A stretch of 64,000 nt of DNA from Chloroflexota bacterium (GCA_029262735.1 JAJCYY010000010.1:62001-126000); one strand, 5' to 3'. Positions 26,863 to 35,718 are shown, counted from the first letter of the stretch. A program made the numbers and translations. Notes: generated from the letters alone by a model not told the origin.

Positions 26863-26891
26863 CTAAAAAACAAGCCCGGCCGAAGCCGGGC
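26863..26891 (-). terminator. Intrinsic terminator after rpmE
   Basis: Read on the minus strand, GCCCGGC-TTCG-GCCGGGC forms a perfect 7-bp stem with a tetraloop (stem arms 26885-26891 and 26874-26880). It is followed by TTGTTTTTTAG. It lies 39 bases after the rpmE stop and ends the rplU-rpmA-rpmE transcript. Confidence 0.9.
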
Positions 26892-26929
26892 AATGCTGAA
26901 AATCGCATTCGCAACTGTCAGTCCGCGAA

Positions 26930-27151
26930 CTAGCTGCCCTGCGGTTCCTGAGCCAGGTTGAACCTGCGGCGCAGGCGTTCCACGCGACCTTCTGTGTCCA
27001 CGATGCGCTGCTCACCTGTCCAGAACGGATGGCACTGGCTGCATACCTCAACCACCAGGCTCTCCTTGGTCGAGCCGGTCTCCCATTCGTGGCCGCAGGC
27101 GCAGCGCACATGGGCGTTCGGGTAGTAAGTCGGGTGGATATCTGTCTGCAC
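26930..27151 (-). CDS. rpmE: 50S ribosomal protein L31 (bL31)
   Basis: A 73-residue L31 protein of the zinc-binding type. It opens [11 protein letters not shown] and carries two Cys pairs, CACG and CSQCHPF, that coordinate zinc. [20 protein letters not shown] is the conserved tail. It follows rpmA by 29 bases on the same strand and is the last gene of the ribosomal protein unit, before the terminator at 26863-26891. Confidence 0.95.
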   Translation of the reverse strand: MQTDIHPTYYPNAHVRCACGHEWETGSTKESLVVEVCSQCHPFWTGEQRIVDTEGRVERLRRRFNLAQEPQGS

Positions 27152-27180
27152 TGTCTCTTCTCTAAACTGGGGCTATTCGA

Positions 27181-27438
27181 TCAGGCGTTGGCGTCAACGT
27201 TTACACGGCGCCTGGCGTTCTGGGCATAGTCAAACCGTACTTTACCCTCAATGAGGGCGTAAAGAGTGTGGTCACGGCCAACGCCGACGTTCTCACCCGG
27301 CTTGAACAGCGTTCCTCGCTGGCGCACGATTATTGAGCCAGCTGGCACGGCCTCACCGCCGAATTTTTTTACGCCCAGCCGCTTTCCAGCGCTGTCGCGG
27401 CCATTTCTCGAAGTGCCGCTACCTTTTTTGTGTGCCAT
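27181..27438 (-). CDS. rpmA: 50S ribosomal protein L27 (bL27)
   Basis: An 85-residue L27 protein. The N terminus [20 protein letters not shown] is the mature form that reaches towards the peptidyl-transferase centre, without the cleaved extension seen in Firmicutes. [19 protein letters not shown] follows. It sits 60 bases after rplU in the same transcript. Confidence 0.97.
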   Translation of the reverse strand: MAHKKGSGTSRNGRDSAGKRLGVKKFGGEAVPAGSIIVRQRGTLFKPGENVGVGRDHTLYALIEGKVRFDYAQNARRRVNVDANA

Positions 27439-27498
27439 CTCTGCCTCTCATCGGACGCATTTGCAACGTCAACTGCCAAGTGGATATATCCCGCGAGG

Positions 27499-27822
27499 CT
27501 AGTCGGCCTTGATACCGGTGATCACGACCGATGTCAGCTTCTGGCGGTGACCAGTCTTGACATGGTGCCGCGTCTTGTTTTTGTACCGGAAGCTGATCAC
27601 TTTCTTCGCCTTGTCCTGCGACGCGATCTCGCCCAGCACTTCCGCTCCGGCAACGGCAGGTTTGCCCACCTCGACCTTGCCGTCGAGATTCGTCAGCAGT
27701 ACTCGGTCGAACGTTACGGAGTCGCCTGGCTCCCCAAGAAGTTTCTCAACTTGCAAGGTGTCGCCTTCGCGCACTCTGTACTGTTTGCCACCGGTATTAA
27801 TTATTGCGTAGTCGTCAGTCAT
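27499..27822 (-). CDS. rplU: 50S ribosomal protein L21 (bL21)
   Basis: A 107-residue L21 protein. [23 protein letters not shown] at the start and the lysine-rich [17 protein letters not shown] region are diagnostic. The ATG at 27822 is preferred. A longer in-frame start at 27882 would place the codon inside the predicted promoter (27853-27882), so the 20-residue extension is not real. It is the first gene of rplU-rpmA-rpmE. Confidence 0.96.
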   Translation of the reverse strand: MTDDYAIINTGGKQYRVREGDTLQVEKLLGEPGDSVTFDRVLLTNLDGKVEVGKPAVAGAEVLGEIASQDKAKKVISFRYKNKTRHHVKTGHRQKLTSVVITGIKAD

Positions 27823-27852
27823 ATGCTTTCTCTTTCGGATGCCAACCTTCTT

Positions 27853-27882
27853 ATTGTAGAGATGGCAGTGCAGGCCGGTCAA
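27853..27882 (-). promoter_or_regulatory. Sigma-70-type promoter of rplU-rpmA-rpmE
   Basis: On the minus strand, TTGACC (27882-27877) and TACAAT (27858-27853) are 18 bases apart. Transcription would begin near 27846, leaving about 24 bases before the rplU ATG at 27822, with a purine-rich GAAAGAGAAAG ribosome-binding region. Confidence 0.65.
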
Positions 27883-28057
27883 CGCGAATATCGGTAGTGT
27901 GCGCCCGCAATACTGGAGATTGCCGGTGTGACAGGCTTAGATTATTGCCCTGATTCGCCTGATTCGTGAGACAGGTTCGTATTCTGGTGCCACGAACACC
28001 GGCTGGCGGACATCTCAAGAATGAGGCCGATTGTGAACACTGAACCGAGGTGGTGTG

Positions 28058-29308
28058 ATGGATGAAGAAGATCTGCAGATGCTCGATGGGACCATTGCGA
28101 GTGTGAACGGCGCGGTGGCTGAGCTTGGCATCCGTGACGATATGCGCGCTGTGATCATCGAGCCGTGGCGAGAGCTTTCAGCGGCACTGCCGGTGCGGAT
28201 GGACGACGGGACGGTAAAGGTCTTCCACGGCCATCGGTCCCAGCACAACGCAACACGCGGTCCGTTCAAGGGCGGAATTCGCTTTCATCCTGCCGCCGAT
28301 CTGGCTCACACCCGGGCGCTGGGTATGCTGATGACGTTCAAATCAGCACTGGTGAACATTCCGTTCGGCGGAGCCAAGGGCGGCATCCAGGTAAATCCAA
28401 GAGAGCTTTCCGAAAGGGAACTCATTGCGCTGACAAGGCGGTACACGCGGAGCATCCATCTAATTCTAGGGGTTAGCCGTGACATTCCAGCGCCTGATCT
28501 TGGCACTAACGCGCAGACGATGGCCTGGATCATGGACGAATACAGCGCCATTCACGGCTATACCCCCGGCATAGTCACCGGCAAGCCCATCGAGCTTGGC
28601 GGATCAGAAGGCCGCAGCGAGTCACCCGGAAGAGGTGCGGCGATTGTCGGAAGGCTGGCGGCACAGGACCTTGAGATTGGCGGCGATAGCCCACGGGTCG
28701 TTGTCCAGGGATACGGACAGGTTGGGTCATCCGCGGCGCGGAAGTTCGTTGAAGATGGCGCGAGGGTCGTTGCGATCAGCGATATCGCGGGCGGGCTCTA
28801 CAACTCGAACGGGCTGGACATCCACGCGATCGACCGGTTCCTGGAAGAGGGCGGATCAATTGCCGATTCCCGTGGCGGCGACCAAATATCGAACGCAGAA
28901 CTGATGGAATTGGACACAGACGTGTTGGTCCCGGCAGCGATCGAGGGTGTGATCACCAGCGAAAACGCCGACAGCATCAAGGCGCAACTCATTGTCGAAG
29001 GTGCGAACCAGCCGACAACTATCGCCGCGGACAGGATGCTGGCGGATCGTGGTGTCACGGTCGTGCCGGATGTCCTGGCGAATGCCGGTGGTGTGGTGGT
29101 TTCATACTTCGAGTGGGCGCAGAACATCCAGCAGTTCAAGTGGAAGTTGGACCGTGTAAACGACGAGTTGGAGTCGATCATGACCGCCGCCTACCGGGCG
29201 ACTCGGGAGCATATGCAGTCTCACGGTGTGACCATGCGGGCAGCGGCGTACAACATCGCAGTCAAGCGGCTGACGGAGGCAACGGAGATGCGAGGATTCC
29301 TGAAGTAG
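28058..29308 (+). CDS. gdhA: Glutamate dehydrogenase (Glu/Leu/Phe/Val family)
   Basis: A 416-residue amino-acid dehydrogenase that interconverts glutamate and 2-oxoglutarate plus ammonia. The substrate domain carries GPFKGGIRFHP and KSALVNIPFGGAKGGI with the catalytic Lys. The ASP-type loop is in IPAPDLGTN. The nucleotide domain has VVVQGYGQVGSSAA. The length and the PFGGAKGGI block are typical of hexameric GDH; cofactor choice is not certain. The ATG at 28058 has GAGG at 7 bases; a GTG three bases earlier is also possible. It converges on the glycosyltransferase gene with a 27-base gap. Confidence 0.9.
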   Translation: MDEEDLQMLDGTIASVNGAVAELGIRDDMRAVIIEPWRELSAALPVRMDDGTVKVFHGHRSQHNATRGPFKGGIRFHPAADLAHTRALGMLMTFKSALVNIPFGGAKGGIQVNPRELSERELIALTRRYTRSIHLILGVSRDIPAPDLGTNAQTMAWIMDEYSAIHGYTPGIVTGKPIELGGSEGRSESPGRGAAIVGRLAAQDLEIGGDSPRVVVQGYGQVGSSAARKFVEDGARVVAISDIAGGLYNSNGLDIHAIDRFLEEGGSIADSRGGDQISNAELMELDTDVLVPAAIEGVITSENADSIKAQLIVEGANQPTTIAADRMLADRGVTVVPDVLANAGGVVVSYFEWAQNIQQFKWKLDRVNDELESIMTAAYRATREHMQSHGVTMRAAAYNIAVKRLTEATEMRGFLK

Positions 29309-29335
29309 AGGGCAGCGATCGGTCGTTTCAGCGGA

Positions 29336-30721
29336 TCAAGCAGGAACGACGAAGCCCTGTTTCTTGCCGGACTCCAGTTCGGAAGCCGGTCGCCCGCTGG
29401 TGAACAGTTCTGCCGGAATTCCAAACGGGGCGTGACGCTTTAGCAGGGGTGCGATAGCCGGAAATTGCTCGAAGCGTGCAAGGTAGTCGTGGTAGATGCG
29501 ATCTCCGTCCAAATAGCACCAGGGGGCGAGCTTCCATGCGTTCGGGTCCGTCAGCCCGCGCCGACGGCGTGCAGGTCCTAGCGCAGGCAGCGCTCCTGTA
29601 ATCGCCTCGACGTACGATTCCCGCATCCTCGTGATGTCATAGCGCTCGGTGACGGCGTGCGCTGCAGCTTGTGCGTCAATCCCACTGTTCATTGCTGACA
29701 GTACCGCTTCTGCGGCCTCTTGCACGTCGCCATAGTCGAAGTGAGTTACTCCCGGGATTCCTTGCTGCTCCCGGAGTGCGCCGACTCTTGCGCAGACAGC
29801 CGGCGTTCCGGCGACAACCGATTCCAAAGACACAAGGCCGAACGCCTCGACAAAACTTCCCGGACACAGGGTGACATCACCCGCAGCAAAGTAGCCGGGC
29901 ATGAGCTCGGACGGAAGCCAGGCGTGGAGCTCCAGCAGGTCTTCAGCTCCCAACGACGATGCAAGCTCCAGGACTGAGGTATCGCCAAGCTCTGCATCAT
30001 CAGCCGATCCTTCGGGCTGTAGTGCTGGAACGAGGAGTCGAATTCGACGCCGTGGCATGCGCCTTTTCATCTCGACCGCTATTCGCAACGAATCCCGAAT
30101 GCCTTTCTCTGGTTGGAGTCGATGAGGATGCAACAGAATCATGTCCGCTTCCTGTCGAGATTTGATCCCGTCTGGAAGCATCGATTCGACTGGCCAACCG
30201 GAGGTCGCTACGCCGTTTGGCACGACGATCAACTCGCCGGTGTCCGACACCAGTCCCGCAGATGATTCGATGCAGTCTTTTACATACTGTGAGGGGACGA
30301 TCGTCCTGGCCGCTGGCAACGTGAACGCTGAGAGCAATGCCTCTTCGTAGACGTAGTCGTGGAGCGACCTGATGACGGGCATATCTCCGAGGGCGGACCG
30401 GAAGTAGACGGCGTCGGCGTGAAGGTACGCGCGGTCAGCCCAGGCTGCGTTTTCCTGCAGCACCTGCCAGGCAGATGTCAGGCTGTGAGGAGCAGTCTGA
30501 TACGGAGCAGGGAACGATCCGCGCAGATCAAGTGCAGGCTCCACCAATGCACCGCTCGCGATGCGGAAACCCTGGCTGTGGCTTGAGGTCCGGGAACTAA
30601 GCACGCGGACTTCATGCCCGGCTAGCACAAGCGCGTCCACAACCTCCAGCAGAATCCGCTGGGAGCCGCCCATGATCCGGTCCGGAAACAGCGGGGCGAC
30701 AGAGACAGCAAGTATCCGCAT
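29336..30721 (-). CDS. GT4-type glycosyltransferase
   Basis: A 461-residue GT-B glycosyltransferase. The N-terminal donor-independent domain starts MRILAVSVAPLFPDRIMGGSQR, and the acceptor/donor hinge has VPSQYV and VVPNGVA. The C-terminal domain has the GT4 features HRLQPEKGI, LCPGSFVEAFGLVSLES with the E-x7-E motif, and GTPAVCARVGALRE. It probably transfers a sugar from a nucleotide donor to a lipid or polymer at the inner membrane face. It is the last gene of a leftward unit after the flavin reductase (12 bases apart), preceded by the AttH-like lipoprotein and the MMPL exporter. Confidence 0.88.
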   Translation of the reverse strand: MRILAVSVAPLFPDRIMGGSQRILLEVVDALVLAGHEVRVLSSRTSSHSQGFRIASGALVEPALDLRGSFPAPYQTAPHSLTSAWQVLQENAAWADRAYLHADAVYFRSALGDMPVIRSLHDYVYEEALLSAFTLPAARTIVPSQYVKDCIESSAGLVSDTGELIVVPNGVATSGWPVESMLPDGIKSRQEADMILLHPHRLQPEKGIRDSLRIAVEMKRRMPRRRIRLLVPALQPEGSADDAELGDTSVLELASSLGAEDLLELHAWLPSELMPGYFAAGDVTLCPGSFVEAFGLVSLESVVAGTPAVCARVGALREQQGIPGVTHFDYGDVQEAAEAVLSAMNSGIDAQAAAHAVTERYDITRMRESYVEAITGALPALGPARRRRGLTDPNAWKLAPWCYLDGDRIYHDYLARFEQFPAIAPLLKRHAPFGIPAELFTSGRPASELESGKKQGFVVPA

Positions 30722-30733
30722 GATTGCTGTGCC

Positions 30734-31225
30734 TTAATCGGCAGTGAATCTGCCGAACTTACCCTGCATCCACAGCATCGGCTCGCCCTCGCCCAGTACC
30801 AGCTGTTCGACCTCCGCCACGAACAGAGTGTGGTCTCCCTCTTCGTGCTCTGAAATCACACGGCAGTCCATTGCGGCGAGGGAACCACCAATGGCCATCG
30901 ATTCACCGAGTTTGACGAAGGGTATGGCGTCGTCGGGACCGCGCTGCACCGGAGGGTTTGTGTAGTGAATGGCAACGTTGCGCTGTTCTGTGTTGAGGAT
31001 ACTTATGGCGAAGCGCTGGTTCATCTTGATAAGAGGGTATGAGTTGCGGTTGTGGCCAATGCAAGCAAGAGCGAGTGGCGGATCGAGTGACACAGACACA
31101 ACGCCGTTGGCCGTCATCCCGTGAACCTTTCCGCCGGGTTCAAGCGTCGTGATTACGGTGACACCTGTGCCGAACTGAGACCAGGCCATCCGGAAGTTTT
31201 GATTGGTGACCGGTACTGCGGTCAA
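30734..31225 (-). CDS. Flavin reductase family protein
   Basis: From the TTG at 31225 the protein is 163 residues, the usual size of flavin-reductase-like (FMN-binding split-barrel) domains. Landmarks are NFRMAWSQFGTGVTVITT, the loop GMTANGVVSVSLDPPLALACI and FAISILNTEQ. Such proteins reduce FMN or FAD with NAD(P)H, often to feed a monooxygenase. A longer frame reaches back to 31363, but it overlaps the upstream gene's stop and has no family similarity. A perfect AGAGGAG (31232-31238) sits 6 bases before this TTG and settles the start. Confidence 0.85.
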   Translation of the reverse strand: MTAVPVTNQNFRMAWSQFGTGVTVITTLEPGGKVHGMTANGVVSVSLDPPLALACIGHNRNSYPLIKMNQRFAISILNTEQRNVAIHYTNPPVQRGPDDAIPFVKLGESMAIGGSLAAMDCRVISEHEEGDHTLFVAEVEQLVLGEGEPMLWMQGKFGRFTAD

Positions 31226-31347
31226 ACCGGGCTCCTCTGGCTGCTGATTACCTTGAACCGATCTGGTTCGAGAGGTTACACGAACGAATGCGATTCGCAA
31301 CGGATTCGGAAAGCGCCGATGCTTGAAGGAGGTTTGGTTTTTGGCTG

Positions 31348-32472
31348 TCATTTGTCCCGCCACGGAATTGCTTCAGGCTGGACGTAGCCGGTCAATTCGA
31401 CATAACCGGGTTGCCGGATCTGTTCACCTCGGTACGTGCCGGACTGCTTTACCTTGCCTTCCCAGTAGATAGCGGCTGCCGGCACTCCTTCATCAACTTC
31501 CTGATCCGCAACAACAGGCTCGATCTCGACATCCAGCTCCAGTGCATCGACTCTGAGCCGCCATCGAGACGGATAGTCGGCGCCAGTGCCGGGACTGGTC
31601 CACGTATCGAGAACGTCGATGCGGATGCCGTCTACGTCCGTGAGCGCGCGGGTTCTTCCTGAGCCATCGCTCCATGTGCCGAACACGGCGTCTGTCGATC
31701 CGTCCGGATTCCGGGTCTCTGTGACCATGAGCGTCTCGCCTTCGCCCAGTTGCAGGCCCATCCATTGCCATCCCCCGGGAGCGCCCAGCGCAAAGAAGTC
31801 ACCCCACTGGTGGTCGAACCATCCTGTACCGGACACCCGGTACTCGACCCCATCAATGGTCATGAGACCGATGGCCGGCATGTTCGGCCACGAATAGTAG
31901 TAACTCCAACCTGTCGGTGCGGCAAACCAGCCGATACCGGCATGGAGCACAGGGCTCTGGCCGGGGCTCAGCTCAAATTCAAGTGCAAGTGAATCGCCTT
32001 CGTCCATCACAGCGTGAATCGAATGAGAATCTTGGCCGATGTCCAGTGACCAGTCGCTGATCTGCAGTCCGAATATTTCGGCACCCGCCACTTCTGCGTC
32101 ACCCGCGAATAGTCGAGAGTCCAACTTGTGCTCTCCGGCAGACACATCGGTCAGCGCGAACTGGGCAGCGTATGCCGCTTCGCCATCGTCATTCAGAGTC
32201 TGGAAGATCACGAAGTGGAACCCGAACTCTTCGGCGCTTTCAGCAGCCAGGTGCCCGTTGTAGTACCACCACTCCAGCCGGTCCTCATGGCTTCTCTCAT
32301 CGACGGGAACCGACACCGGACGCGGAGCAGGAGTCGGCTGTGCCGGACCGGGAGTCGGAATCGGGAGCAACGTTTCACCGTTTGAGCAGGCAATTGCGAC
32401 GGCTGCGACGAGTCCCGCAGCGACGGCCGTTGCAACTCGCCGAAACGGCATGAACCGAAGACTAGCCCTCAT
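31348..32472 (-). CDS. AttH/CrtC-type lipocalin-like lipoprotein
   Basis: A 374-residue predicted lipoprotein. The N-terminal signal has the lipobox AIAC, giving a lipid-modified Cys followed by a Pro/Ala/Thr-rich linker. The main part opens with LEWWYYNGHLAAES, typical of AttH and hydroxyneurosporene synthase (CrtC) domains, and carries WFDHQWGDFF and GWQWMGLQL. Such domains are double lipocalin-like barrels and probably handle hydrophobic molecules. The ATG at 32472 overlaps the MMPL stop by 11 bases, so the two genes are cotranscribed and translationally coupled. The substrate is unknown. Confidence 0.82.
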   Translation of the reverse strand: MRASLRFMPFRRVATAVAAGLVAAVAIACSNGETLLPIPTPGPAQPTPAPRPVSVPVDERSHEDRLEWWYYNGHLAAESAEEFGFHFVIFQTLNDDGEAAYAAQFALTDVSAGEHKLDSRLFAGDAEVAGAEIFGLQISDWSLDIGQDSHSIHAVMDEGDSLALEFELSPGQSPVLHAGIGWFAAPTGWSYYYSWPNMPAIGLMTIDGVEYRVSGTGWFDHQWGDFFALGAPGGWQWMGLQLGEGETLMVTETRNPDGSTDAVFGTWSDGSGRTRALTDVDGIRIDVLDTWTSPGTGADYPSRWRLRVDALELDVEIEPVVADQEVDEGVPAAAIYWEGKVKQSGTYRGEQIRQPGYVELTGYVQPEAIPWRDK

Positions 32473-34678
32473 GGCGCACCTCCGGCAGCAGTCGGTCAAG
32501 CCAGCGCGGCAGATACCAGTTCCAATCACCAAAAAGCCGCATTAAAGCCGGAGCGACGAGCGCCCGAACAAGGGTGACGTCTATGAAGATCGCGATAGCC
32601 AGACCGAGACCGATCGCCTTCACGACCACGACATCCGCCAGCACGAAGCTGGCTGCGACAACTATCAGAATGGCGGCTGCACCGGTGATGATCAGCCCGC
32701 TTTTCTCCAGGCCTTCAACAACGGCTGCGGCATTGTCCCCCGTCCGCCTGTAAGCCTCGGAGACTCGAGAAAGCAAGAAGATTTCGTAGTCCATGCTCAG
32801 CCCGAAGATGATGGCGAAGAGCAGAATTGGTGTCGTCGCCTCGATTACACCGAGTGGCTCAAAGTTCAGCAGTCCGGCGAAGTTGCCATCCTGGAAGACG
32901 AAGACGAGAGCACCGTACGCGGCGAAAATGCTCAGGACGTTCAGTACGACCGCTTTCAGAGGCAGCAGCAACGATCTGAACAGCAACATCAACGAGAGGT
33001 ATGTGACGATCAGGACGGTGGCGATTACCAACGGAAAACGGGAATACAGAGAGTCGACTATGTCCTTGAGGTCGGCCGTTCCACCATCGACGTGAATCTC
33101 ACGCCCGGGCCCGGGGTCGAATGCACGAACGTCGTTGACGATGCCGGTCGCCTCAGGTGAGAACGGATGCAGGTTGCTTTCAATCACGAAGAGCGCTGCA
33201 CCGGGCCGCACGGTGTCACGCACAAGTCCTGAGACGGTGGCGTCCGTGATCGACTCAGGCTTTTCGTAGAGTGCGCGATACCGCTCTACATCCCAGTCAG
33301 GTCCGAGGTTCACGATGCTGATGACGTGATCGGCATTGGCAACGGTTTCCAGTGCTCGCCCGAAGGCGTACAGCGACGCCAGGTTCTCATCTTCGAAAGG
33401 ATCACCGTCAAATGTGAGTACGACCGGGACGAATGTGTTGAGTGCGAAATCGAACTCGTCACGCAGGATGTCGAATCCCTGCCGGGACTCCAGGGTGTCG
33501 GGAAGAATCGTGGCATCCACCGTTCCAAGCCGAAGGTCTTTGGCAGGCAGCACAAGCGCTATGAGCAGGGCGCTTGTGGGGATCAGGACGAGCAGAGGTC
33601 GTCGCATCACCATACGAGAGACGGGGCCCCAGAACGACCCGCCGGAAGCGGCGCGTCTCCATCGTGGCACCACGCGAAACCTGTTGACGTTGTGACCCAT
33701 CACACCGAGCAGTGCCGGCAAAAGTGTCAGAGCGGCGGCCAGCGCTGCAATGATGACGACCACTGCGCCCATGCCAACGGAACGCAGGACCATGGTGTCG
33801 AACATGAGTAGACTCATCAGTCCGATCAGGCTCGTTATGGCCGAGAAGAAAATGGCGCGCCCTGCCAGCGTCTGAGACGCTGCGAGTGCCTCCTCTACCG
33901 TCTTGCCTTGAGCCAACTCTTCTCTGAACCGGCTTGTATAAAAGAGCGAGTAGTCGATGCCAATTCCGATGCCGAGTAATGTCACGATGTTGAGTGCGAA
34001 CACAGAGACGTCGACTTCGCGCGAGATGAAGAACACGACGGCGAGAGCAATGGCGACACCGGCGCCGCTCACAGCGGCTGGCGTGATGGCAGCTACCAAT
34101 GTCCCGAACACGATCAGCAGGGTCAACGTTGCCAGTGGGAATGCGACGGCTTCGCCTCGCCTGAGGTCGTTCTCGCTGGCAAGACTTATGTCTCGATAGA
34201 GAGACGGGCCGCCTGTTGTGAGAAGAGTCAGTGGCGATGGATCGACCGTAGCCAGTACGTCGTCCACGAAGTCGACAGCGTCTTCGAGCGGCAGGTCGAG
34301 GCCAACGGTCACATGAGCAACGTTTCCGCTGGCTGAAACGCGTCCCGGCTCATCGACGTGTGTCCTGACGCTCAGGACCTCCGGCATCTGGCGCAACTCC
34401 GACAGTGACCGGTCTACGGCAGCGATGAACTCCGGATCGAATGCGTTGAACTGCGGGTGCTCGAACAGCATTTCAATCGTGATGGTTGAGATGTCCAACC
34501 TGTCACGGAGCACGGACCTTGCAACAACCGACGGCAGGTCGTCCGTCGTGAAGCCGCCCGGCCTCAGGTTGTTCGGAGCCTGGGGAGCGAACGGGAGCGC
34601 GACGAGAACGACAACAACCCATGCGACCAGCACAGCATATCTCCGCCGGTACAGCTGGCGGCCGAGAAGTTGCAGCAT
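32462..34678 (-). CDS. MMPL/RND-family exporter
   Basis: A 738-residue RND permease of the MMPL type, with two repeats, each a transmembrane helix, a large extracytoplasmic loop and five more helices. Features are the N-terminal YAVLVAWVVVVLVALPF helix, the GIGIDYSLFYTSRFREEL motif in the first half, and the matching FGLSMDYEIFLLSRVSEAY in the second. Asp and Tyr in these GID-Y/SMD-Y motifs drive proton-linked transport. Known MMPL members export lipids, glycolipids or siderophores. The AttH-like lipoprotein gene immediately downstream suggests a lipid-type cargo; this is inference. Confidence 0.9.
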   Translation of the reverse strand: MLQLLGRQLYRRRYAVLVAWVVVVLVALPFAPQAPNNLRPGGFTTDDLPSVVARSVLRDRLDISTITIEMLFEHPQFNAFDPEFIAAVDRSLSELRQMPEVLSVRTHVDEPGRVSASGNVAHVTVGLDLPLEDAVDFVDDVLATVDPSPLTLLTTGGPSLYRDISLASENDLRRGEAVAFPLATLTLLIVFGTLVAAITPAAVSGAGVAIALAVVFFISREVDVSVFALNIVTLLGIGIGIDYSLFYTSRFREELAQGKTVEEALAASQTLAGRAIFFSAITSLIGLMSLLMFDTMVLRSVGMGAVVVIIAALAAALTLLPALLGVMGHNVNRFRVVPRWRRAASGGSFWGPVSRMVMRRPLLVLIPTSALLIALVLPAKDLRLGTVDATILPDTLESRQGFDILRDEFDFALNTFVPVVLTFDGDPFEDENLASLYAFGRALETVANADHVISIVNLGPDWDVERYRALYEKPESITDATVSGLVRDTVRPGAALFVIESNLHPFSPEATGIVNDVRAFDPGPGREIHVDGGTADLKDIVDSLYSRFPLVIATVLIVTYLSLMLLFRSLLLPLKAVVLNVLSIFAAYGALVFVFQDGNFAGLLNFEPLGVIEATTPILLFAIIFGLSMDYEIFLLSRVSEAYRRTGDNAAAVVEGLEKSGLIITGAAAILIVVAASFVLADVVVVKAIGLGLAIAIFIDVTLVRALVAPALMRLFGDWNWYLPRWLDRLLPEVRHEG

Positions 34679-34865
34679 CGTTTGGTGTTGGTTGCCCCGG
34701 CAAATCGATCAGAGGATGAGGGGAGTCGAACGGAAACCGGGCACACCGACAGCATACGCCCGCGCGCAGGTAGAAGCTTTTTGTGTCATTCTGACACTTC
34801 GGCTTGACGGCCGACACCAGTCTCGCGGCGAGTGTTCATGATGGAGAAGGGACGCCGTTCCCCTC

Positions 34866-34920
34866 GTAGAGCAACGGACTTTTAATCCGCAGGTCGAGGG
34901 TTCGAATCCCTCCGGGCCCA
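34866..34920 (+). pseudogene. tRNA-Lys (UUU) 3' fragment, possible attachment-site remnant
   Basis: The segment reads as the last three quarters of a tRNA-Lys. It has the end of the D-loop and D-stem 3' arm (GTAGAGC), anticodon loop CTTTTAA with anticodon TTT at 34881-34883, a 5-base variable loop (34891-34895), T-stem GAGGG/CCCTC around TTCGAAT, and acceptor 3' arm CGGGCCC plus discriminator A (34920). The matching 5' half (GGGCCCG and GCTC) is absent: upstream bases do not pair. The following bases are GCA, not CCA. It cannot fold into a full cloverleaf. Such 3' tRNA pieces often mark the end of an integrated element, although no integrase is nearby. Confidence 0.7.
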
Positions 34921-34952
34921 GCAATCTGATTTTTCTTGGGACCCAAGCGATC

Positions 34953-35312
34953 TTAACCCTGATTGGCAATTCTCCACGTCTCGACCAGCTTGCCATCAAC
35001 GACTTTCTGGATAGCCACGACGGCCCATTGGATGCCACCGGCCGACATCGCCAGTCTCGAAACGACCGTGTCGCCCTCAGCGACCTGTTCTTCAATCGTC
35101 ACCTTCATGTCCGACGGATGGGCTTCTATGGATTTTTTTACTGCGTCCAGACCTTCCGCCCGTACGGAGGCAGCTTGGCCAGTTCTGGTTTGCGAGCCAG
35201 GCCCATGCGCCAGGTAGTCAGGCGACATCAACTCGTCGATGAGTTCCACTCTGCCATTTGAATAGATCTCTTCGAAGAATCGCCGGACAATGGCCTTGTT
35301 CTTCTCTGACAT
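34953..35312 (-). CDS. SnoaL-like/ester cyclase fold protein
   Basis: A 119-residue cone-fold protein of the NTF2/SnoaL-like superfamily. Features are KAIVRRFFEEIYSNGRVELIDEL at the N terminus, YLAHGPGS, and a C-terminal VVDGKLVETWRIANQ. SnoaL relatives include polyketide cyclases and many uncharacterised proteins, so no reaction can be named. It is divergent from the ABM gene with a 97-base gap, and next to the tRNA-Lys remnant. Confidence 0.7.
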   Translation of the reverse strand: MSEKNKAIVRRFFEEIYSNGRVELIDELMSPDYLAHGPGSQTRTGQAASVRAEGLDAVKKSIEAHPSDMKVTIEEQVAEGDTVVSRLAMSAGGIQWAVVAIQKVVDGKLVETWRIANQG

Positions 35313-35409
35313 CGAAAACCTCCATTGAGCGGGAAGGCCAGATCAGGTCGACGGTCCGGAACAGGCTAAGATGTGGGCTTGACTGACTACCCAAGACAGG
35401 GGAAACCAA

Positions 35410-35718
35410 ATGTTAGCAGCTTTCCTCAAGCTCAAAACCAAACCCGGCAAACGACGGAAATTCGTTGAGTTTCTTGAGTGGGAAGGTCAGGTGATACGCG
35501 AGTCGGAGCCTGGGACGATCCGGTTTGATGTCTTCTTGGACCCAAGCAACGAGGACTGCATTTATATCTATGAAGCATTTACCGACGAAGAAGCCCATGA
35601 AGCGCACAAGGCTGGTGAGCCATGGAAGAGAGCTCACGGGCCCTTCGGAGACGAGTGTGTAGAGCAAGGTGAACTGTTGATGCAGTGGACTTCTTCGACC
35701 TGGCCCAGAGATGAGTAG
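35410..35718 (+). CDS. ABM-fold (antibiotic biosynthesis monooxygenase-like) protein
   Basis: A 102-residue ferredoxin-like dimeric alpha/beta barrel protein. The layout is a first strand AAFLKLKTKPGKRRKFVEFL, ESEPGTIRFDVFLDPSN, IYEAFTDEEAHEAHKAG and a last PFGDECVEQGELLMQW. ABM proteins include quinol monooxygenases and haem-degrading enzymes, but many are of unknown role. The ATG follows AGGGGAAACCAA. It is divergent from the SnoaL-like gene. Confidence 0.75.
   Translation: MLAAFLKLKTKPGKRRKFVEFLEWEGQVIRESEPGTIRFDVFLDPSNEDCIYIYEAFTDEEAHEAHKAGEPWKRAHGPFGDECVEQGELLMQWTSSTWPRDE

Noticed and set aside
27823..27882. N-terminal extension of L21
   Set aside because: It overlaps the promoter's hexamers and gives residues not found in any L21.
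34709..35095. Minus-strand open frame across the tRNA-Lys fragment
   Set aside because: Its peptide GPEGFEPSTCGLKVRCST is the well-known artefact of reading a tRNA backwards, and the frame overlaps the SnoaL-like gene.
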